This document shows positions 16,311 through 26,432 of a stretch of 64,000 nt of DNA, piece by piece. This DNA comes from Erythrobacter sp. YT30 (lineage in GTDB: Bacteria > Pseudomonadota > Alphaproteobacteria > Sphingomonadales > Sphingomonadaceae): NCBI RefSeq assembly GCF_001542875.1, contig NZ_LMAF01000002.1:829501-893500 (forward strand), read 5' to 3'. The position numbers and the translations under genes were made by a program. How positions within the stretch are numbered: the first letter of the stretch is position 1; each line of letters begins with the position of its first letter. The notes beneath the pieces are model-generated. The model worked only from the letters and a program-made list of their open reading frames with translations. It ran no database searches and had not been told where the DNA came from.

Positions 16311-16838
16311 GTGATTGACACGCACGGCCTTACAATCACGCTCGTCTATGCCCGCGCCGCCAATGGCGCGATCGGGGTGGAAGATCGCCTGCCCTGGCAG
16401 CTTCCCGCTGACCTTCGCCGGTTCAAATCGCTCACTATGGGCAAGCCCATGATCATGGGTCGCAAAACTTTTGAAAGCCTCCCCGGCATTCTGCCCGGTC
16501 GCCGTCATATCGTCCTTACCCGGCGCGAGAAGTGGGACAGCGAGGGCACAGAGGTGGTCCGCTCAATGGAAGAAGCGCTGGCGGTTGCCGCTCAAGGAAA
16601 TGATACTGGCGAAGTGATGATAGTTGGCGGCGCGGCAATCTATGACGTGTTCATGCCCATCGCGCACAGGATCGAACTCACTCAGATTCACGAGGATTTC
16701 GAAGGCGATACCTTTATGCGCGCGCCCGGCCCCGAATGGACCGAAGTCGCTCGCGCCGATTTCGCCGTAACCGAGGCAAACGGAAAATCCCGCCCCGCTT
16801 ATTCCTTTGTCTCTTTTGAACGGGCGGATAAAGACTAG
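16311..16838 (+). CDS. folA: Dihydrofolate reductase
   Basis: NADPH-dependent reductase of 175 residues producing tetrahydrofolate. Typical segments are the N-terminal GAIGVEDRLPWQLPADLRRF with the active-site acidic residue in the PADL region, GRKTFESLP, and MIVGGAAIYDVF. The start is GTG. It follows purK by nine bases and precedes ribF by six, which suggests a polycistronic run of cofactor and nucleotide genes. Confidence 0.95.
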   Translation: MIDTHGLTITLVYARAANGAIGVEDRLPWQLPADLRRFKSLTMGKPMIMGRKTFESLPGILPGRRHIVLTRREKWDSEGTEVVRSMEEALAVAAQGNDTGEVMIVGGAAIYDVFMPIAHRIELTQIHEDFEGDTFMRAPGPEWTEVARADFAVTEANGKSRPAYSFVSFERADKD

Positions 16839-16844
16839 GCCCCT

Positions 16845-17780
16845 ATGCGCTGGCTCGATCATCAAAAACCTGTGCCCGATGCGTTGCGCGGCGCGGTCAT
16901 CGCGCTGGGCAATTTCGATGGCTTTCATAAAGGGCATCAGGCGGTTGCAGGCGAAGCGATTGAGTGGGCGCATTCCGAAGGTCGTCCTTCGATCATCGCG
17001 ACATTCGACCCGCACCCGGTGCGTTTCTTTCGCCCTGACGTGCCGCCCTTTCGTCTGACAACATTGGAGCAGCGCCAGGAACTCTACCTCGCCGCTGGCG
17101 CTACCGCGATGATGGTATTCCATTTCGGCAATGATCTGGCGAGCACATCGGCTGAAGACTTCATCACCGATATCCTCATCAACCGTTTCGGCGCATATGG
17201 CGTGGTCACGGGGGGCGATTTCACCTTTGGCCAGGGTGCGAAGGGCAATGTCGGTTTGCTCAAAGGATTTGGCGGTGACAATGGGCTGCATTCACGCGTT
17301 GTCGATGTGGTTGAGGCGGGCGAAGAAGTCGTTTCCTCCAGCCGCATCCGCGACGCTTTGCGTAATGGCGATCCGCAATTGGCCGCATCGCTCCTCACCC
17401 GGCCCTTCGCCATTCGCGGGATTGTGGAGCATGGCGACAAGAACGGGCGCAAGCTTGGTTATCCCACTGCGAACATCGCCATCGACACCTATCTTCGCCC
17501 CAAATACGGCGTCTATGCGGTAACAGGCAAAGTCCTCAGCACCGGCGAAACCCTCAAAGGCGCTGCCAATATCGGCATTCGCCCGCAATTCGAGCCGCCC
17601 AAGGAATTGCTCGAGCCGCACTTTTTCGACTTTTCAGGAGACCTCTACGGGCAGGAAATCGAGGTTGCTTTTCACCACTTCCTGCGCGGTGAGGCGAAAT
17701 TTGAATCCCTTGATGATCTTATCGTTCAGATGGACAAGGATTGCGAGGAAGCGCGAAGGCTTCTAAGCGCGCTGCCATAA
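16845..17780 (+). CDS. ribF: Bifunctional riboflavin kinase/FAD synthetase
   Basis: Protein of 311 residues. The N-terminal nucleotidyltransferase part contains GNFDGFHKGHQAV (the HxGH-type motif) and the SSSRIRDAL segment. The C-terminal flavokinase part contains KLGYPTANIAI. It makes FMN and FAD from riboflavin. Its TAA shares one base with the ileS ATG, so the two genes are coupled. Confidence 0.95.
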   Translation: MRWLDHQKPVPDALRGAVIALGNFDGFHKGHQAVAGEAIEWAHSEGRPSIIATFDPHPVRFFRPDVPPFRLTTLEQRQELYLAAGATAMMVFHFGNDLASTSAEDFITDILINRFGAYGVVTGGDFTFGQGAKGNVGLLKGFGGDNGLHSRVVDVVEAGEEVVSSSRIRDALRNGDPQLAASLLTRPFAIRGIVEHGDKNGRKLGYPTANIAIDTYLRPKYGVYAVTGKVLSTGETLKGAANIGIRPQFEPPKELLEPHFFDFSGDLYGQEIEVAFHHFLRGEAKFESLDDLIVQMDKDCEEARRLLSALP

Positions 17781-20734
17781 TGAGCGACGACATCACTAAA
17801 CGCGACTATAAGGATACGGTCTTCCTGCCCAAGACTGACTTCCCCATGAAAGCTGGCCTTCCGCAAAAGGAGCCGGGCATTGCGGCGCGCTGGGCGGATA
17901 TTGATCTTTACACCAAGCTGCGCGATGCGCGGCTGGGGCGTGAGAAATTCATCCTTCACGATGGCCCGCCATACGCCAATGGCGACATGCATATCGGGCA
18001 CGCGCTCAACCACATTCTCAAAGACATGGTCTGCCGCACGCAGAACCTGATGGGCAAGGACGCGCCCTACGTCCCCGGCTGGGATTGCCACGGCTTGCCC
18101 ATCGAATGGAAAGTCGAAGAGCAATACCGCAAAAAAAAGAAGAACAAGGACGAGGTTCCGGCGAAGGAATTCCGCGCCGAATGCCGTGCCTACGCGCAGA
18201 AATGGGTCGACACCCAGCGCGAACAGCTGAAGCGGCTCGGGATCATGGGCGATTGGGACCGGCCTTATCTGACCATGGATTTTCAGGCTGAAGCGACGAT
18301 TGTTGCCGAGCTGATGAAATTTGCCGAGGCTGGCAACCTCTATCGCGGGTCAAAACCGGTAATGTGGTCTCCGGTCGAGAAAACCGCTTTGGCGGAGGCC
18401 GAGGTTGAATATGAGGACCTGACCGACAGCCCGCAGATCGATGTGGCGTTTAAGATCGTCGAGAGCCCGATTGAGGAGCTTGTCGGCGCGCACGCAGTGA
18501 TCTGGACCACCACGCCGTGGACGATCCCGGTAAATCAGGCTTTGGCCTATGGGGCAGATGTTGAGTACGTTCTTTTCGAACAGCCGCGTGATAGCGCTCG
18601 TCCTAGGAAGAAGTTTTTAATCGCTAAAGATCTGGTCAGAGAATTCGGTGAACGGACAGGTCTCGGCAGATACGGGGAGCCTCATATTCCCCATCCGATT
18701 GCGGAGGTTGATCGCATCGCCTCGTTCTGTAGTAAAGATCTTAGGGGCTCCGACCTAGCCGGAACCAAAGTCCGCCACCCAATGCATCATCTCGGCGGAT
18801 TCTACGCGACGCCCCGCCCGCTGCTGGAAGGCGATTTTGTCACCACGGACTCCGGCACAGGTCTTGTCCATATGTCGCCTGATCATGGCGAAGATGACTT
18901 CGCGCTCTGCAAAGAGCACGGCATCAATCCCGTTTTCGCGGTGATGGATGATGGCCGGTATCGCGACGATTGGGAGTGGCTTGGCGGATCGGACGAGCGA
19001 CGTCGCAGCGTCATCAACAAGCCCTTCAACGCGCCCGATGGGCCAATCTGCTCGGACTTGCGCGAAGCGGGCGCTTTGCTCAGCGCTTCTGCCGATTACG
19101 AGCATTCCTACCCGCATTCATGGCGCTCCAAGGCCAAGGTCATCTATCGCTGCACCCCGCAATGGTTTGTACCGATGGACAAGGAACTGACAGGCGGCGC
19201 ATCGCCATCATCGCTGCATGAAATGAGCCTTGAGGATATCGAGGCGGCAGCTTCGGGCGGTGGCGAGGTACCGCAAGGCCCGCGCGATACCCTGCGCACC
19301 CGCGCCATGTCCGAGATTGAGCGCGTCCAGTTCATCCCGGAAAAGGGCGCAAACCGCATCGGCTCCATGGTCGAAGGGCGGCCCGATTGGGTGCTCTCCC
19401 GCCAACGCGCATGGGGCGTGCCGATCACTTTGTTCGTGCGGCCCGACGGTACCTATCTGCAAGACCCAGAAGTCAACGCGCGAGTCATCGCTGCGGTCGA
19501 AAAGGACGGCGTCGATGCTTGGGAGGAAGCGCGCAAAGCGGAATTCCTCGGAAACGCGCACAGCCCCGATGACTATGAAATGGTCACCGACATACTCGAT
19601 GTCTGGTTCGATTCTGGCTGCACGCACGCCTTTGTGCTCGAAAGCGGGCGCTGGGGCGATTTGCAATGGCCTGCCGACCTCTATCTCGAAGGGTCAGACC
19701 AGCATCGCGGCTGGTTCCAGTCCTCGCTTCTCCAATCCTGCGCCACGCGCGGGCGCGCGCCTTATGATCAGGTGCTGACCCACGGCTTCACCATGGATCA
19801 GGCGGGCAAGAAGATGTCGAAATCGCTCGGCAACACGGTCTCGCCACTTAAGGTGATGGAGCAATACGGTGCGGATATCATTCGGCTGTGGGCGCTGAGC
19901 GTCGATTTCACCGAAGATCACCGGATCGGCGATGAAATCCTCAAAGGCGTGGGCGATCAATATCGCCGCTTGCGCAACACGTTCCGCTATCTGCTTGGGG
20001 CGCTCGATGGCTACACCGGCGATGCAGGCGATCTGGGCGAGATCCCGGAGTTGGAGCTTTATGCTCTCTCGCTTCTGAGCGAGTTGGACGGGAAACTCAA
20101 AAAGGCGGCGAACGAGTACGATTTCAACACATACACGCGACTGCTGGTGGACTTCTGCAATGAAGACCTCTCCGCCTTCTTCTTCGATATCCGCAAGGAC
20201 ACGCTTTATTGCGATGGTCCCGATAGCGTCACGCGCAAGGCCTATCGCGCGGTTTTGGACCTGCTTTTCCACGCGCTCGTCCGATACGCGGCGCCTGTGC
20301 TGGTCTTCACCACCGAGGAAGTGTGGCAAACCCGCTATCCTGACAGCGAAGATAGTGTGCACCTGCTCGAATGGCCTGAGGTGCCAACAGTCCCAGCGGA
20401 CAAAGCCAAATGGGAAAAGCTGCGCGCCCTGCGTGAACGCGTGACCGAGGCAATTGAGCCGCTGCGCCGTGAAAAGACCATTCGTTCGAGCAACGAAGCG
20501 GTCGTAACCGTGCCAGCTGACGCGGTGCCGGACGGCGTCACGGACGAACAGCTCGCCGAATTGTTCATCACCGGGACAGTCACTCGCGGTCAAGGCGATG
20601 ATGTGACAGTCACCAAATCTAGCCATAACAAATGCGGCCGCTGCTGGCGCTTGCTTCCCGACGTGCCCGAGGATGGCGCGCTTTGCGGGCGATGCGTGGA
20701 TGCGGTTGCCGCACTTGATGGAGTGGCAGCATGA
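17780..20734 (+). CDS. ileS: Isoleucyl-tRNA synthetase
   Basis: Class I aminoacyl-tRNA synthetase of 984 residues charging tRNA-Ile. The HIGH motif is at residues 71-74, KMSKS near 678-682, and a C-terminal zinc-type CGRCW plus CGRC pair closes the protein. The CP1 editing domain lies between about residues 190 and 400. Within it, bases about 18580-18775 use codons uncommon in the rest of the gene (AGG, AGA, TTA, CTA, AGT), a local patch described in the findings. The start sits inside the ribF stop. The last four bases overlap the lspA start. Confidence 0.96.
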   Translation: MSDDITKRDYKDTVFLPKTDFPMKAGLPQKEPGIAARWADIDLYTKLRDARLGREKFILHDGPPYANGDMHIGHALNHILKDMVCRTQNLMGKDAPYVPGWDCHGLPIEWKVEEQYRKKKKNKDEVPAKEFRAECRAYAQKWVDTQREQLKRLGIMGDWDRPYLTMDFQAEATIVAELMKFAEAGNLYRGSKPVMWSPVEKTALAEAEVEYEDLTDSPQIDVAFKIVESPIEELVGAHAVIWTTTPWTIPVNQALAYGADVEYVLFEQPRDSARPRKKFLIAKDLVREFGERTGLGRYGEPHIPHPIAEVDRIASFCSKDLRGSDLAGTKVRHPMHHLGGFYATPRPLLEGDFVTTDSGTGLVHMSPDHGEDDFALCKEHGINPVFAVMDDGRYRDDWEWLGGSDERRRSVINKPFNAPDGPICSDLREAGALLSASADYEHSYPHSWRSKAKVIYRCTPQWFVPMDKELTGGASPSSLHEMSLEDIEAAASGGGEVPQGPRDTLRTRAMSEIERVQFIPEKGANRIGSMVEGRPDWVLSRQRAWGVPITLFVRPDGTYLQDPEVNARVIAAVEKDGVDAWEEARKAEFLGNAHSPDDYEMVTDILDVWFDSGCTHAFVLESGRWGDLQWPADLYLEGSDQHRGWFQSSLLQSCATRGRAPYDQVLTHGFTMDQAGKKMSKSLGNTVSPLKVMEQYGADIIRLWALSVDFTEDHRIGDEILKGVGDQYRRLRNTFRYLLGALDGYTGDAGDLGEIPELELYALSLLSELDGKLKKAANEYDFNTYTRLLVDFCNEDLSAFFFDIRKDTLYCDGPDSVTRKAYRAVLDLLFHALVRYAAPVLVFTTEEVWQTRYPDSEDSVHLLEWPEVPTVPADKAKWEKLRALRERVTEAIEPLRREKTIRSSNEAVVTVPADAVPDGVTDEQLAELFITGTVTRGQGDDVTVTKSSHNKCGRCWRLLPDVPEDGALCGRCVDAVAALDGVAA

Positions 20735-21261
20735 GCGGGCTTTTCACTCGCAACCGTGTGATTGGACTGTTGATTGCGGCTGTAATCTGCGCTGTCGATC
20801 AGCTGGTCAAATGGTGGGTCGCAGGACCGTTGGGTCTCAAGAATCTTGGCGACAAGATGGACCTTCTTCCCTTTTTCGATCTTACCCGCGTGCACAACCA
20901 AGGCGTCTCGCTCGGCATGTTTCAGGCGACCAGCCCGGAAATGCGCTATGGCTTGATTGCAGTAACAGCTGCGATTGCCTGCGTCGTGCTCGTCTGGATG
21001 ATGCGCGAGCGGAAGATGGGCGATATCTTTGGTCTGTCGCTGATCCTGGGCGGTGCGATTGGCAATATCTACGATCGCTGGGCGCTGGGTTATGTCCTGG
21101 ACTATGCAGACTTTCACATTGGGGACTTTCGCCCCTTCCTAGTTTTCAACATCGCCGATGCGGCTATCACTATCGGCGTGGTTATTATCCTTGCTCGCAG
21201 CCTGTTTGTGCGCGACACAGAAGAAGAGGCCGACGGGTCAGCGGAGACAAAACATGCGTAA
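20731..21261 (+). CDS. lspA: Lipoprotein signal peptidase (signal peptidase II)
   Basis: Inner-membrane aspartyl protease of 176 residues that cleaves prolipoprotein signal peptides after lipidation. Four membrane segments can be traced. The conserved regions are VHNQGVSLGMF and the catalytic-aspartate stretches GNIYDRW and FNIADAAITIG. It overlaps ileS by four bases and the following lipoprotein gene by eight. The C-terminal tail is acidic and lysine-rich. Confidence 0.95.
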   Translation: MSGLFTRNRVIGLLIAAVICAVDQLVKWWVAGPLGLKNLGDKMDLLPFFDLTRVHNQGVSLGMFQATSPEMRYGLIAVTAAIACVVLVWMMRERKMGDIFGLSLILGGAIGNIYDRWALGYVLDYADFHIGDFRPFLVFNIADAAITIGVVIILARSLFVRDTEEEADGSAETKHA

Positions 21262-21664
21262 CGTAACAAAGGCGATCATCGTCATTTCAGGCACCGCCAT
21301 GCTGGGCGCGTGCGGCGGCAATGGGATTTTCAACCGCGACCGTCCCGATGAATTTGCGGTGCAGCGTCAGGCACCGCTGGTGGTTCCGCCTGATTTCACA
21401 CTCACCCCGCCTGCCCCCGGCGCGCCGCGCCCTGTCGAAGGGACCGCGAGCGAGCAGGCTTTGGAAGCCTTGTTCGGCGGGCCATCACCGCGCAGCTCTA
21501 TTGAGACAAGCACGCTTGATCGTGCAGGCAGTGCGGCACCCGGCATCCGCAGCCAGGCTGGTGATCCCGAGACCAACACGGTCGCCAAGGGCACCGTGAC
21601 ACGCGACATCATCGCCGCCCCCGAAGGTGACGGCGCAAACGCGCAGACATTGATTCCGTCATGA
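21254..21664 (+). CDS. DUF3035-type lipoprotein
   Basis: Small predicted lipoprotein of 136 residues with signal peptide MRNVTKAIIVISGTAMLGAC and lipobox LGAC. The mature part is proline-rich near RQAPLVVPPDFTLTPPAPGA, a pattern typical of alphaproteobacterial DUF3035 proteins that follow lspA. The function is unknown; the context suggests a role at the outer membrane. The ATG at 21254 lies within the end of lspA. The gene ends just before a dispersed intergenic repeat unit. Confidence 0.8.
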   Translation: MRNVTKAIIVISGTAMLGACGGNGIFNRDRPDEFAVQRQAPLVVPPDFTLTPPAPGAPRPVEGTASEQALEALFGGPSPRSSIETSTLDRAGSAAPGIRSQAGDPETNTVAKGTVTRDIIAAPEGDGANAQTLIPS

Positions 21665-21669
21665 TGGAG

Positions 21670-21770
21670 CGCGCCCATCCGGGCGCGTATCCTCGCTGCT
21701 ATGTCGTTCGCTTCGCTACGGAGCAGCTGTGGGCGGGCGGTCACCCTTGCGGTTCGTGATCCCCGAACCG
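21670..21770 (+). repeat. Intergenic repeat, single unit (locus C)
   Basis: The unit begins with a hairpin at 21670-21687 (arms CGCGCCC and GGGCGCG). TCCTCGCT follows, then a core at 21714-21752 containing GGGCGGGCGGTCACCCTTGC. A second small hairpin (CGGTTCG and CGAACCG, 21750-21770) closes it. It fills the space between the convergent DUF3035 and CBS-domain genes and could end transcription from both sides. Confidence 0.7.
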
Positions 21771-21780
21771 ACTTGTGAGC

Positions 21781-23109
21781 TTAGACTTCTGGCTTTTCGC
21801 TTTCCGCTGGTTCTTCCACTTCTCGCCTCACGAGGATCTTGTCGATCCGGCGATTGTCCATGTCGACGATTTCGAATGTCCAGCCTTGTTCGCTGAATGC
21901 CTCGCCTTCAATCGGCAGGCGCTTCAGCACCGAAAGAGCGAACCCCGCAGCCGTCCCGAATTCGCGGGTTTCATCATATTCGATCGAGAGCCTGTCAGCG
22001 AGCGCATCGGCTGACAAGGCACCCGACACCAGCAAAGTTCCATCGGCTCTTTCGACGATCAACGGTGCGTCGCCTTCGTCTTGGTCGCTAGCGAAATTGC
22101 CCGCAATCGCGGTGAGCAGATCAACCGGCGTCACGATCCCTTCGAAATGGCCGTATTCATCGTGCACCAGTGCCATGGCGATTTCCGCCGATTGCAGCAC
22201 ACGCAGCGCATCCATCGCATCGAGCTGATCGGGTAGCACTTCGGCTTTGCGCATCATGGCGCGGATTGAGACCGGCTCGCCTGCGACCAGCTTGGCCAGA
22301 ATCTCGCGCACTTTGATGATACCAAGAATGCTGTCAGGCGATCCTTCCGCCACGGGAAGCAGTGAATGCGGGCTGTCCTCTATGGTCTTGAGTATCTGTG
22401 CCTCATCGGCGTCTGCCTCAATCCAATCCAGCTCGGTTCGCGGGGTCATCATGTCACGCACAGGACGCTCTGCAAGTCGAACGACGCCGGTAAGGATTTG
22501 GTGCTGATCGGCTTCGATTACGCCCGAGCGTGTCGCATCGGCAAAGATCATTTGCAGTTCTTCGGCTGTCACACTGGTCGTATTTTTTGACCGGATGCCA
22601 AAGAGCCCGATTATCCCAGCAGATGATTTATCGAGCACCCAGACAAGCGGCGCGGCTATGGTCGCCAACAAGGCCATTGGCCGCGACATGACGACCGAAA
22701 TCGGCACGGCTGATCGCAAAGCGAGCTGCTTTGGCACTAGTTCGCCAACAACCACACTCAGATAGGTCGTGAGAGCGATGACCGAGATAAACGCGATCTC
22801 ATTCGACACGTCAGCAGGCACGCCAATCGCCGCCAGCCTCTCTCCCACGGGCGCTTCGAGGCTCGCGCCTGATAATGCGCCCGTCACAATCGCAATGAGA
22901 GTGATCCCGATCTGCACGGTTGAGAGAAACTTGCCTGGCTCCGCTGCAAGCCTGATCGCGATGCGAGCGCCGACAGATCCTTCTTCCGCTTTCGCTTTGA
23001 GCTTTGCGGTTTTGGCCGAAACAATCGCCAACTCCGACATCGCAAAGACGCCGTTGAGCACGATGAGCCCAAGGATGAAAACCAGATCTGACCAGGGAAA
23101 CGGTGTCAC
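21781..23109 (-). CDS. CNNM/CorC-type membrane protein with CBS domains
   Basis: Integral membrane protein of 442 residues. The N-terminal DUF21 (CNNM) domain has about four hydrophobic segments and the SELAIVSA and GELVPKQLAL motifs. A CBS-domain pair follows from roughly residue 205 (MMTPRTELDWIE) to 330, and then a CorC_HlyC domain. Relatives are annotated as hemolysin-like or as magnesium/cobalt efflux proteins; magnesium export is the better supported role for CNNM. The start is GTG. It is divergent from the OmpA-like gene. Confidence 0.88.
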   Translation of the reverse strand: MTPFPWSDLVFILGLIVLNGVFAMSELAIVSAKTAKLKAKAEEGSVGARIAIRLAAEPGKFLSTVQIGITLIAIVTGALSGASLEAPVGERLAAIGVPADVSNEIAFISVIALTTYLSVVVGELVPKQLALRSAVPISVVMSRPMALLATIAAPLVWVLDKSSAGIIGLFGIRSKNTTSVTAEELQMIFADATRSGVIEADQHQILTGVVRLAERPVRDMMTPRTELDWIEADADEAQILKTIEDSPHSLLPVAEGSPDSILGIIKVREILAKLVAGEPVSIRAMMRKAEVLPDQLDAMDALRVLQSAEIAMALVHDEYGHFEGIVTPVDLLTAIAGNFASDQDEGDAPLIVERADGTLLVSGALSADALADRLSIEYDETREFGTAAGFALSVLKRLPIEGEAFSEQGWTFEIVDMDNRRIDKILVRREVEEPAESEKPEV

Positions 23110-23332
23110 GTCCTATCCGCTAGCATAATTGAGCGCGGATGAAAGCGGCATGGTGTGAACACTGCACCGCTTGGTCCATGGCAAATGTAAATATCGCTCA
23201 CACGACGTTACAACCGGTTCATTATCAGGCAAAGCGATTAGCGGCACTAACAAGCCGATTGGACGCCAATTCATTGCGCACGGAACGAACCGCGTGCGAG
23301 GTGGTATCACTGGGAAAGAGGAGTACTGGACA

Positions 23333-24028
23333 ATGAAAAGATCTCGAATTCTGGTCGCAAGCACAGCTTCGATTGCACTGCTGGGCACCAGCGCGTGCGT
23401 TACCGATCCCAACACCGGCGAACAGAAAGTTTCGCGCACCGGGATTGGCGCAGCTCTCGGCGGCACTTTGGGATATCTCCTCGGCGGGGCGATAGGCGGT
23501 GATGCAGCGCGGATTATTGGTGCTGGTATTGGCGGCACCGCTGGCGCGGTGGTCGGCAAGCAATTTGATGACCAAATCAAAGAGCTGGATGAACAAACCG
23601 CAGGATCAGGCGTCGATGTTGAAGAAGTGGGCGATCAGGATGCAATCCTAGTCCGGCTGCCTGATGGCGTGACCTTTGCGAGCGGTTCTGCCGACATCAA
23701 TCCCGGTTTTTACACCACGTTGGATTCGGTTGCCGACAGCCTCATCAAATATCCGAACAGCCTTGTGGATGTGTACGGGTTTACCGACACGACCGGCTCG
23801 ACCGCGCTCAACCAGCGACTTTCAGAGCAACGCGCACAAGCTGTGGCCGATTACCTTGCGGCAAAAGGCGTCGCTCGTGGACGCCTTGCAACGCGCGGTT
23901 TTGGCGAAAGCTACGATCAGCTACGCGTTAAGACGGCTGACAATGTGAACGAGCCGCTCAACCGCCGCGTTGAAATCAAGATCATTCCGATCAGCGATGC
24001 TGATGTGGCTGAGGCCCAAGGGCAATAA
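23333..24028 (+). CDS. OmpA-family protein with glycine-zipper domain
   Basis: Envelope protein of 231 residues. A hydrophobic signal ends with TSACVTD, an imperfect lipobox, so it is probably a lipoprotein. Then come a glycine-zipper region (about residues 40-85, GAALGGTLGYLLGGAIGG) and a C-terminal OmpA/Pal peptidoglycan-binding domain with NQRLSEQRAQAV and NRRVEI. The layout matches YiaD-like proteins. GAGGAG lies just upstream of the ATG at 23333, which is preferred over a start 54 codons earlier. The gene stands alone and is followed by a large hairpin. Confidence 0.9.
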   Translation: MKRSRILVASTASIALLGTSACVTDPNTGEQKVSRTGIGAALGGTLGYLLGGAIGGDAARIIGAGIGGTAGAVVGKQFDDQIKELDEQTAGSGVDVEEVGDQDAILVRLPDGVTFASGSADINPGFYTTLDSVADSLIKYPNSLVDVYGFTDTTGSTALNQRLSEQRAQAVADYLAAKGVARGRLATRGFGESYDQLRVKTADNVNEPLNRRVEIKIIPISDADVAEAQGQ

Positions 24029-24048
24029 CCTTACCTGATTTTCAGACA

Positions 24049-24137
24049 CCAGGTTTCCTGCTCCCTTCATCCTTTCATCCGGGTCGTATTTCGGAGTCAT
24101 AACTCGGGTGGAAAGGTGCAGGGAGTGGGAAGCCTGG
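24049..24137. repeat. 89-nt hairpin element downstream of the OmpA-like gene
   Basis: Two arms of about 36 bases (24049-24084 and 24102-24137) pair around a 17-base loop. Five of the nine differences from a perfect palindrome become G-U pairs in RNA transcribed rightward, so the fold would be retained. The arm sequences resemble those of the hairpin at 13924-14009. It sits between convergent genes and may work as a terminator or RNA-stabilising structure. Confidence 0.6.
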
Positions 24138-24161
24138 GACCTGTGGGCAGGAGAAGAGTTT

Positions 24162-24944
24162 CTACTTGTCCCTTAAAGTCTCGGCCATCGGCCTGATCCG
24201 CTGAGCGATGGCTTCGTGAATGGCAGGCGATGAAACAAGCACGCCGAAATCTCGTGGATCGCGCTTGTTGAAATTGAGCGGTTTGCCGAAAGCTTCCGAC
24301 ACCTGAGCCCCTGCTTCGCGCGCGATTAGCGTTGCGGCCGCGACATCCCATTCATAACCCCACCTCAATGTCGCCACCAGATCGGCTTGATCTGCTGCAA
24401 CCATGGCGATGCGCAGAGCAATCGAATTGGGTTTTTGGACGATCAGAAGGTCGTTCACCGCTTCGGGCAACTGATCGACAGGAATGCGCGCCCCGCCGAG
24501 CTTGGTCCGGCGCGAGGCTGTGATCGGCTTTCCATTCAATTGCGCGCCTCGACCGGCCTCGGCGCTAAAAATCTCACCGCGAGCCGGGGCAAAGAGAGTT
24601 CCCAAAAGCGGTTTGCCTGCGCTGATCAGCGCAACAGACACTGCCCAGCCATCACGGCCACGGATAAAATCGCGCGTCCCGTCTACGGGATCGACCATCC
24701 ACAAGAGATCTCTATTCAGGCGATCCTCGTCATCGGCAGTTTCCTCGGACAACCACCCCGCGGAAGGCAAAAGCGCGCGCAATTCCCGTTTAAGAAAAGC
24801 ATCGACTTCAAGGTCAGCCTCGCTCACCGGGTTGCCGGGGGTTTTGTCCCAACTGGCAAGATCATGCCCACCACCTGGCCAGCGCGAAAGCGCAATGCGC
24901 CCGGCTTCGCGGATGATCTGTTCGAGGCGTACCCTATCAATCAT
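24162..24944 (-). CDS. Inositol monophosphatase / 3'(2'),5'-bisphosphate nucleotidase family protein
   Basis: Magnesium-dependent phosphatase of 260 residues. The family signature WMVDPVDGTRDFIRGRDGWA lies near residue 82, and the second metal-binding region is YEWDVAAATLIAREAGA. It could dephosphorylate inositol phosphate, histidinol phosphate, or 3'-phosphoadenosine 5'-phosphate (CysQ). The DGTRDFI motif fits CysQ-like proteins slightly better, but this is not decisive. It is a single gene, divergent from sucC. Confidence 0.85.
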   Translation of the reverse strand: MIDRVRLEQIIREAGRIALSRWPGGGHDLASWDKTPGNPVSEADLEVDAFLKRELRALLPSAGWLSEETADDEDRLNRDLLWMVDPVDGTRDFIRGRDGWAVSVALISAGKPLLGTLFAPARGEIFSAEAGRGAQLNGKPITASRRTKLGGARIPVDQLPEAVNDLLIVQKPNSIALRIAMVAADQADLVATLRWGYEWDVAAATLIAREAGAQVSEAFGKPLNFNKRDPRDFGVLVSSPAIHEAIAQRIRPMAETLRDK

Positions 24945-25091
24945 GACAAGATGTTTCCGTGAAGCCGCAAAGCGATCTTTTCAAGCGCCGAAATCCATGC
25001 TTAGGCGTGCCAGCATAAATCTCTCCCCAGTACCTCTCACTGGCAGCGCGTCCGCGTTCCAGATCGACACAATCAAAGGGATCAAAACAGC

Positions 25092-26306
<1,215 letters not shown>

Positions 26307-26308
26307 CT

Positions 26309-26412
26309 CGGTTGCGAAGGCGCATCCGCGCCCTCGTCCTCCGCGCTAATCCTTCGCTTGCGCTACGTGCACCTGCGGGCGGGCAGTCGCCCTTGCGGGC
26401 GCGGCGCAACCG
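26309..26412 (+). repeat. Intergenic repeat bounded by 8-bp inverted ends (locus B)
   Basis: The unit starts with CGGTTGCG (26309-26316) and ends with CGCAACCG (26405-26412), a perfect terminal inverted repeat. Inside are the hairpin at 26315-26336 (one mismatch), TCCTCCGCGC and the core at 26361-26399 containing GGGCGGGCAGTCGCCCTTGC. It follows sucC and faces a convergent gene. Confidence 0.75.
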
Positions 26413-26432
26413 ATATGCTTTAGTACTGCAAA

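Noticed and set aside
19694..20626. A 310-codon antisense frame within ileS
   Set aside because: The plus-strand ileS frame has all family motifs; the antisense frame results from codon bias.
23271..23310. GGAAC box upstream of the OmpA-like gene as an EcfG promoter
   Set aside because: No GTT element lies at the required 16-17 base distance.
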